DNA of 64,000 nt from Agrococcus baldri. Its GTDB lineage: Bacteria > Actinomycetota > Actinomycetes > Actinomycetales > Microbacteriaceae. This document shows positions 61,013 to 64,000 of the stretch, piece after piece. The notes beneath the pieces are model-generated. The model was given only the letters and a program-made list of their open reading frames with translations. It was not told the origin of the DNA and searched no databases. Where the stretch lies: NCBI GenBank assembly GCA_900114805.1, contig FOZN01000001.1, positions 620,001 to 684,000 on the forward strand, read 5' to 3'. The first letter of the stretch is position 1. Each line of letters opens with the position of its first letter. A program made the translations under genes and the position numbers.

Positions 61013-61623
61013 CACTGGCTCACCCGCTTCGGGCCGGCGGAGGGCACGGCATCGGCGTCGCGCAGGTACAGCGCCTGCCCCACCTCGGCGGCGCCGCGCG
61101 CCACCCCCAGCACGAGAAGGGCGGCGTCCACCGCCGCCGCATCGATGCGCTCGAGCCCCGCGTGCTCGCCGGCGGGCGGCGGCACCTCGTCGGCCGGCGC
61201 CAGGTGCGGGCCATCGGCGACCAGCCCGTCGATCACGATGCTCCAGGCGCGCTCCTTGCGCCGCACATCCGTCGTCACCTGAGCGCTGCCGCTCGTCACG
61301 CCCGCGTGGCTCGCCACGCCGCGGCAGGGCACGCCCAGCCCGAGCGCGACCGCACGTGCCGCGGCGATGCCGACCCGCAGTCCGGTGAACGCGCCGGGAC
61401 CCATGCCGGCGACGACCAGCCCGATGCGCTCGCGACGGCCCTCGAGCGCTCGCTCGAGCATGCCGCCCAGGTGCTCGGCGTGGCGCCGGGTGTCGGCGGC
61501 GTGCTCGCGGAAGATGACCGCATCGCCGTCGACCACCGCCACGGAGGTGCCGAGCGAGGTGTCGATCGCCAGCACCATGCCCTGCTGCGTCATGCCCTGC
61601 TGCGTCATGCCCTGCTGCGTCAT
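61012..61623 (-). CDS. tsaB: t6A biosynthesis protein TsaB
   Basis: 203 residues, ASKHA fold with [39 protein letters not shown] and the conserved [13 protein letters not shown] segment. A scaffold partner of TsaD and TsaE. The N-terminus begins with three tandem MTQQG units before MVLAID, caused by a 15-bp repeat. Any of four ATGs could serve as start; I report the outermost, which overlaps the fusion gene's stop by four bases. The usual family start would be the innermost. Confidence 0.93.
   Translation of the reverse strand: MTQQGMTQQGMTQQGMVLAIDTSLGTSVAVVDGDAVIFREHAADTRRHAEHLGGMLERALEGRRERIGLVVAGMGPGAFTGLRVGIAAARAVALGLGVPCRGVASHAGVTSGSAQVTTDVRRKERAWSIVIDGLVADGPHLAPADEVPPPAGEHAGLERIDAAAVDAALLVLGVARGAAEVGQALYLRDADAVPSAGPKRVSQ
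61579..61623. repeat. three 15-bp tandem repeats at the tsaB start
   Basis: GCCCTGCTGCGTCAT three times in tandem (61579-61593, 61594-61608, 61609-61623), read on the minus strand as ATGACGCAGCAGGGC. Each adds a start codon and the residues MTQQG. The stop codon of the fusion gene lies in the last copy. Confidence 0.85.
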
Positions 61624-63539
61624 GCCCGCTCCTGCCTCTCGTCGTCATCAGCGGCGCGATCAGCCGCGAGGCCGCGCACGCGTCCGGCGGGCCACGCCGG
61701 CCCGTGCCCGCTGAGCCGCACCGTGCGGGGCGAGACGTCGCCGTCGCCGTCGTCGTCGTCACCGGCGACGGGCCGCTCGATCTCCACCCGGAGCCACGAT
61801 TCCAGCGCGTGCTCGAGCGGCGCGCCCCACTCCGCCACCGTGATGGCGCCCTCGAGGTCGAGATCGAGGTCGTCGAGCTCGGCCTCTTCGTCGTCGTCCG
61901 TCAGCAGCCGGTACGCGTCGACGTGCTGCAGTGCGGGCCCGGCGGCGGTGCGATGCGTGCGGGCGAGCACGAAGGTGGGGCTCTGCACCGTGCCGCGCGC
62001 GCCCAACGCGGCCCCGATGCCACGGGTGAGGGTGGTCTTGCCGGCGCCGAGCGGGCCGATCAGCAGCACGGCGTCGCCCGCGCGCAGCCGCGCGCCGATC
62101 GCGAAGCCGAGCGACTCCATCTCGTCGGCGTCGGCGATCGAGCCGGCCAGCTCGACCGCGACACGAGCACCGATCATGCCGGTGAGCTCGGGGGCGGATG
62201 CGTGGGCGAGCTCGACCGGGTCGCCCACGCTCGCGAGGCGGTCGCCGATGTCGAGCACGACCTGGTCCATGGCCACCCGCCCGCGGATCGGGTGCGCCTC
62301 GCCCGCGAGCACCGCCGGCCGGCCGCTCGCCGAGCGGGTGACGCCGTCGGCGTAGCCGAGGCCGACGAGCGCGAGGGTCGTCTCGCCAGGGGTCACGTAC
62401 TCGCCGCCGTAGGAGATGCCGAGCCCCGCCTCGGCGCGCTTGACGCCGATCACCTCGCCCAGCAGCCGCTGGGGCTCGCCGTCGAGGCCGAGCTCGAGCA
62501 CTCGGCGCGGCGCGGTGGCGGCGTCCGCGGTGACGGCGGTGCCGGCATCTGCGGCAGCGGCGCTGCCGCGGCGCGCGGCGGCCATCCTGGTGACCGTCTC
62601 GTAGCCGATCGTGCCCGCGGCCGCGGCCCACGCATCCGCACTCGGGTCCCCTGTCGCCGGATCGCCCCACAGCACGCCCTCGCCGGTGAGCGCCGGCTCG
62701 ATGCGCAGCCGGCACGGGTCGATCGCCACGACGCGAGCAGTCTCCCCGCCGATGCGCACCGGTGCGCCGAGCGCGGGCAGCAGGCCGTCGTCGAGGCCGC
62801 AGCTCGCGACGCCGTCGACGAACGCGGCGGTCACCCGCATCGCAGGCACCAGCCCCAGGGAAGCTGCGGCCGCGCCATCGCCACCGGCCGGGCCGTTCGG
62901 GTCGATGCCGTACGCGGCCATGCCGATGCGCACCAGGTCGAAGCGGGCCTCGGGCAGCGCCAGCGCGCCCTGCGAGTTCGCGAGGTGCCGCACCTCGAGG
63001 CCCAGCGGCGCCGCCTGCTCGAGCGCGGCCGCGAAGTCGGCGACCTGCGCGAGGTCGGCCTCGCGGCTGCTGCCGGCCAGGTGCGACATGGCGCCGCGGA
63101 TGCGCGCGCCGCCGCGCGCGAGCTCGATCGCGCGGGCGATCGCCCGCGCGCGATCGCCGCGGGCGATGCCGTTGCGGCCCAGGCCCGTGTCGAGCTTCAG
63201 GTGGATGGTGGCGCCCGCGGCAGCCGCGGCCTCCAGCTGCGCGATCGACGAGACCGCCACCTGGATCTCGTGCGCGGCGGCGACCCGGAAGTCGGTGCCC
63301 GCGCCGTGCAGCCAGGCCAGCAGCGGCGCGTCGATGCCGGCGCGGCGCAGCGCCAGCGCCTCCTGCAGGTCGACGACGCCCAGCATCGCCGCACCGCCGT
63401 CGAGCATGGCGGTCGCCGAGCGCAGCGCCCCGTGGCCGTAGCCGTCGGCCTTCACGACGCCGCAGACGGGCACACCGATGATCGCCCGCAGCGCGCGGAC
63501 GTTCGCGGTGATCGCCGCGCTGTCGACGTCGACGCGCAT
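61620..63539 (-). CDS. fused alanine racemase (with duplicated C-terminal domain) and TsaE
   Basis: 639 residues in three parts. (1) Alr barrel, residues 1-~240, with PLP Lys30 in VVKADGYGHG, HLKLDTGLGRNG and RIGMAAYGIDP. (2) A degenerate Alr C-terminal domain, ~241-318 (VRIGGETARVV, then SADAWAAAAGTIGYETVTRM), lacking the catalytic Tyr strand, followed by an Ala-rich linker (319-345). (3) A full Alr C-terminal domain, ~358-472, with Tyr377 in GISYGGEY, GYADG (395-399) and GRVAMDQ (420-426). (4) TsaE, ~473-590, with Walker A GPLGAGKT (495-502), SPTFVL and HVDAYRL. The end is a 45-residue acidic tail. It would make D-alanine for cell wall and energise t6A formation. The ATG shares one base with the acpS stop. 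Confidence 0.85.
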   Translation of the reverse strand: MRVDVDSAAITANVRALRAIIGVPVCGVVKADGYGHGALRSATAMLDGGAAMLGVVDLQEALALRRAGIDAPLLAWLHGAGTDFRVAAAHEIQVAVSSIAQLEAAAAAGATIHLKLDTGLGRNGIARGDRARAIARAIELARGGARIRGAMSHLAGSSREADLAQVADFAAALEQAAPLGLEVRHLANSQGALALPEARFDLVRIGMAAYGIDPNGPAGGDGAAAASLGLVPAMRVTAAFVDGVASCGLDDGLLPALGAPVRIGGETARVVAIDPCRLRIEPALTGEGVLWGDPATGDPSADAWAAAAGTIGYETVTRMAAARRGSAAAADAGTAVTADAATAPRRVLELGLDGEPQRLLGEVIGVKRAEAGLGISYGGEYVTPGETTLALVGLGYADGVTRSASGRPAVLAGEAHPIRGRVAMDQVVLDIGDRLASVGDPVELAHASAPELTGMIGARVAVELAGSIADADEMESLGFAIGARLRAGDAVLLIGPLGAGKTTLTRGIGAALGARGTVQSPTFVLARTHRTAAGPALQHVDAYRLLTDDDEEAELDDLDLDLEGAITVAEWGAPLEHALESWLRVEIERPVAGDDDDGDGDVSPRTVRLSGHGPAWPAGRVRGLAADRAADDDERQERA

Positions 63540-63904
63540 CAGGACTCCGCGATGACCGTCGCGATGGCGATGCCGGCGTCGTGGCTCATCGACAGGTGCA
63601 GGCGCGCGATGCCGAGCGAGGCGGCGCGCTCCGCGGCGGTGCCGCGCAGCTCGAGCGACGGCTTGCCGTCGGCGGCCTGCAGCACGACGTAGTCGACCCA
63701 GCGGGTGCCGGCGGTGGTGCCGATCGCCTTCTGCGCTGCCTCCTTCGCGGCGAAGCGGGCAGCGAGCGAGTGGATCGAGCGCGGCTGGCCGTCGGCGGTG
63801 AGCTCCTCGGCGTCGAACAGCCGCTCGAGCAGCTTCGGGGTGCGGGTGACGGCGCGCTCGAAGCGCGCCAGGTCGACCACGTCGACGCCCAGGCCCACGA
63901 TCAC
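63539..63904 (-). CDS. acpS: holo-[acyl-carrier-protein] synthase
   Basis: 121 residues, the normal size. AcpS features: GLGVDVVDLARFE with Asp8 and the FAAKEAAQKAIG Glu motif (metal and CoA binding), then LHLSMSHDAGIAIA. It attaches 4'-phosphopantetheine to acyl carrier protein. Starts at GTG 63902-63904; overlaps the fusion gene by one base (TGATG). Confidence 0.94.
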   Translation of the reverse strand: MIVGLGVDVVDLARFERAVTRTPKLLERLFDAEELTADGQPRSIHSLAARFAAKEAAQKAIGTTAGTRWVDYVVLQAADGKPSLELRGTAAERAASLGIARLHLSMSHDAGIAIATVIAES

Positions 63905-63946
63905 GGCGCAGCCCCGACGATCATGACGCGACCGACCGCATCCGCA

Positions 63947-64000
63947 TCACTCGACCGTGACCGACTTCGCCAGGTTGCGCGGCTGGTCGACGTCGAGGCC
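63947..64000 (-). CDS. glmS: 3' end of glucosamine-6-phosphate synthase (GlmS)
   Basis: Only the last 17 residues fall in the window, reading GLDVDQPRNLAKSVTVE then TGA. The DxDxPRNLAKSVTVE ending is that of GlmS, which makes glucosamine-6-phosphate for peptidoglycan. It lies 42 bases before acpS on the same strand, so acpS may be transcribed with it. Confidence 0.85.
   Translation of the reverse strand, partial: GLDVDQPRNLAKSVTVE

Noticed and set aside
61579-61623. CRISPR-like or transposon repeat at the tsaB start
   Set aside because: The repeats are perfectly adjacent, without spacers, in frame and within the coding region.

Overview
The window is about 64 kb of very GC-rich DNA from an actinobacterium, most likely a member of the Microbacteriaceae (Agrococcus-like). 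This is suggested by the codon bias, many GTG starts, the 1- to 4-base ATGA, GTGA and TGATG gene overlaps, a monomeric NADP-type isocitrate dehydrogenase, GuaB3, SufS-SufU, a PerM-like gene next to purN-purH, and Gln/Tyr/Gly-rich membrane proteins. It looks like ordinary chromosome. I see no rRNA, tRNA, insertion sequence, prophage, plasmid or CRISPR features. The genus is inference.

Layout. 1-4.9 kb: the end of an unknown gene, then a leftward heterodimeric ABC multidrug-type exporter preceded by a 385-base leader that holds a 25-codon ORF and competing hairpins, then a P-loop kinase-like gene. 4.9-14.8 kb: central metabolism, with perM-purN-purH leftward, icd rightward, a metallo-beta-lactamase-fold gene coupled to a small acidic protein, and sucC-sucD leftward. 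14.9-23 kb: a VIT/CCC1-type metal transporter, a CDF transporter coupled to a half-size solute-binding lipoprotein, and a CitA-CitB two-component system divergent from a tctCBA tricarboxylate transporter, with 9-base direct repeats between them. 23-33.5 kb: mixed housekeeping and unknown genes, including a VOC protein, DUF5671 membrane protein, PcrA/UvrD helicase, glycerophosphodiesterase, Bax-inhibitor-1 protein, DUF1801 protein, bile-acid:Na+ symporter-like carrier, acetoin-reductase-like SDR and DUF4395 protein. 33.6-38.3 kb: sufS-sufU, then an ECF42-type sigma factor operon with two DGPF/YCII proteins and a candidate self-recognised promoter.

38.3-49 kb is a guanine-nucleotide region: guaB, guaB3 and guaA, interleaved with glpD, a SURF1 protein, a DUF3817 protein, a PadR-DUF4097 envelope-response pair with a palindromic operator, and an orphan AbiEi-like gene bracketed by short palindromic repeats. 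49.2-55 kb is a complete branched-chain amino-acid-type ABC importer, with livHMGF rightward and the binding protein facing it from the other side. LivH carries a secreted Ig-like domain at its N-terminus. 55-59.3 kb: rarD, groES with a CIRCE operator, a THUMP-like methyltransferase and two DUF4190 membrane proteins. 59.4-64 kb: a tightly overlapped leftward run of acpS, an alr-tsaE fusion, tsaB, rimI and tsaD, after the last codons of glmS, joining cell-wall precursor synthesis with the t6A tRNA modification genes.

The most unusual items are the alanine racemase-TsaE fusion with two racemase C-terminal domains, the leader peptide/attenuator-like region before the ABC exporter, the LivH fusion, the ECF42 promoter match and the repeat-bracketed AbiEi-like gene.
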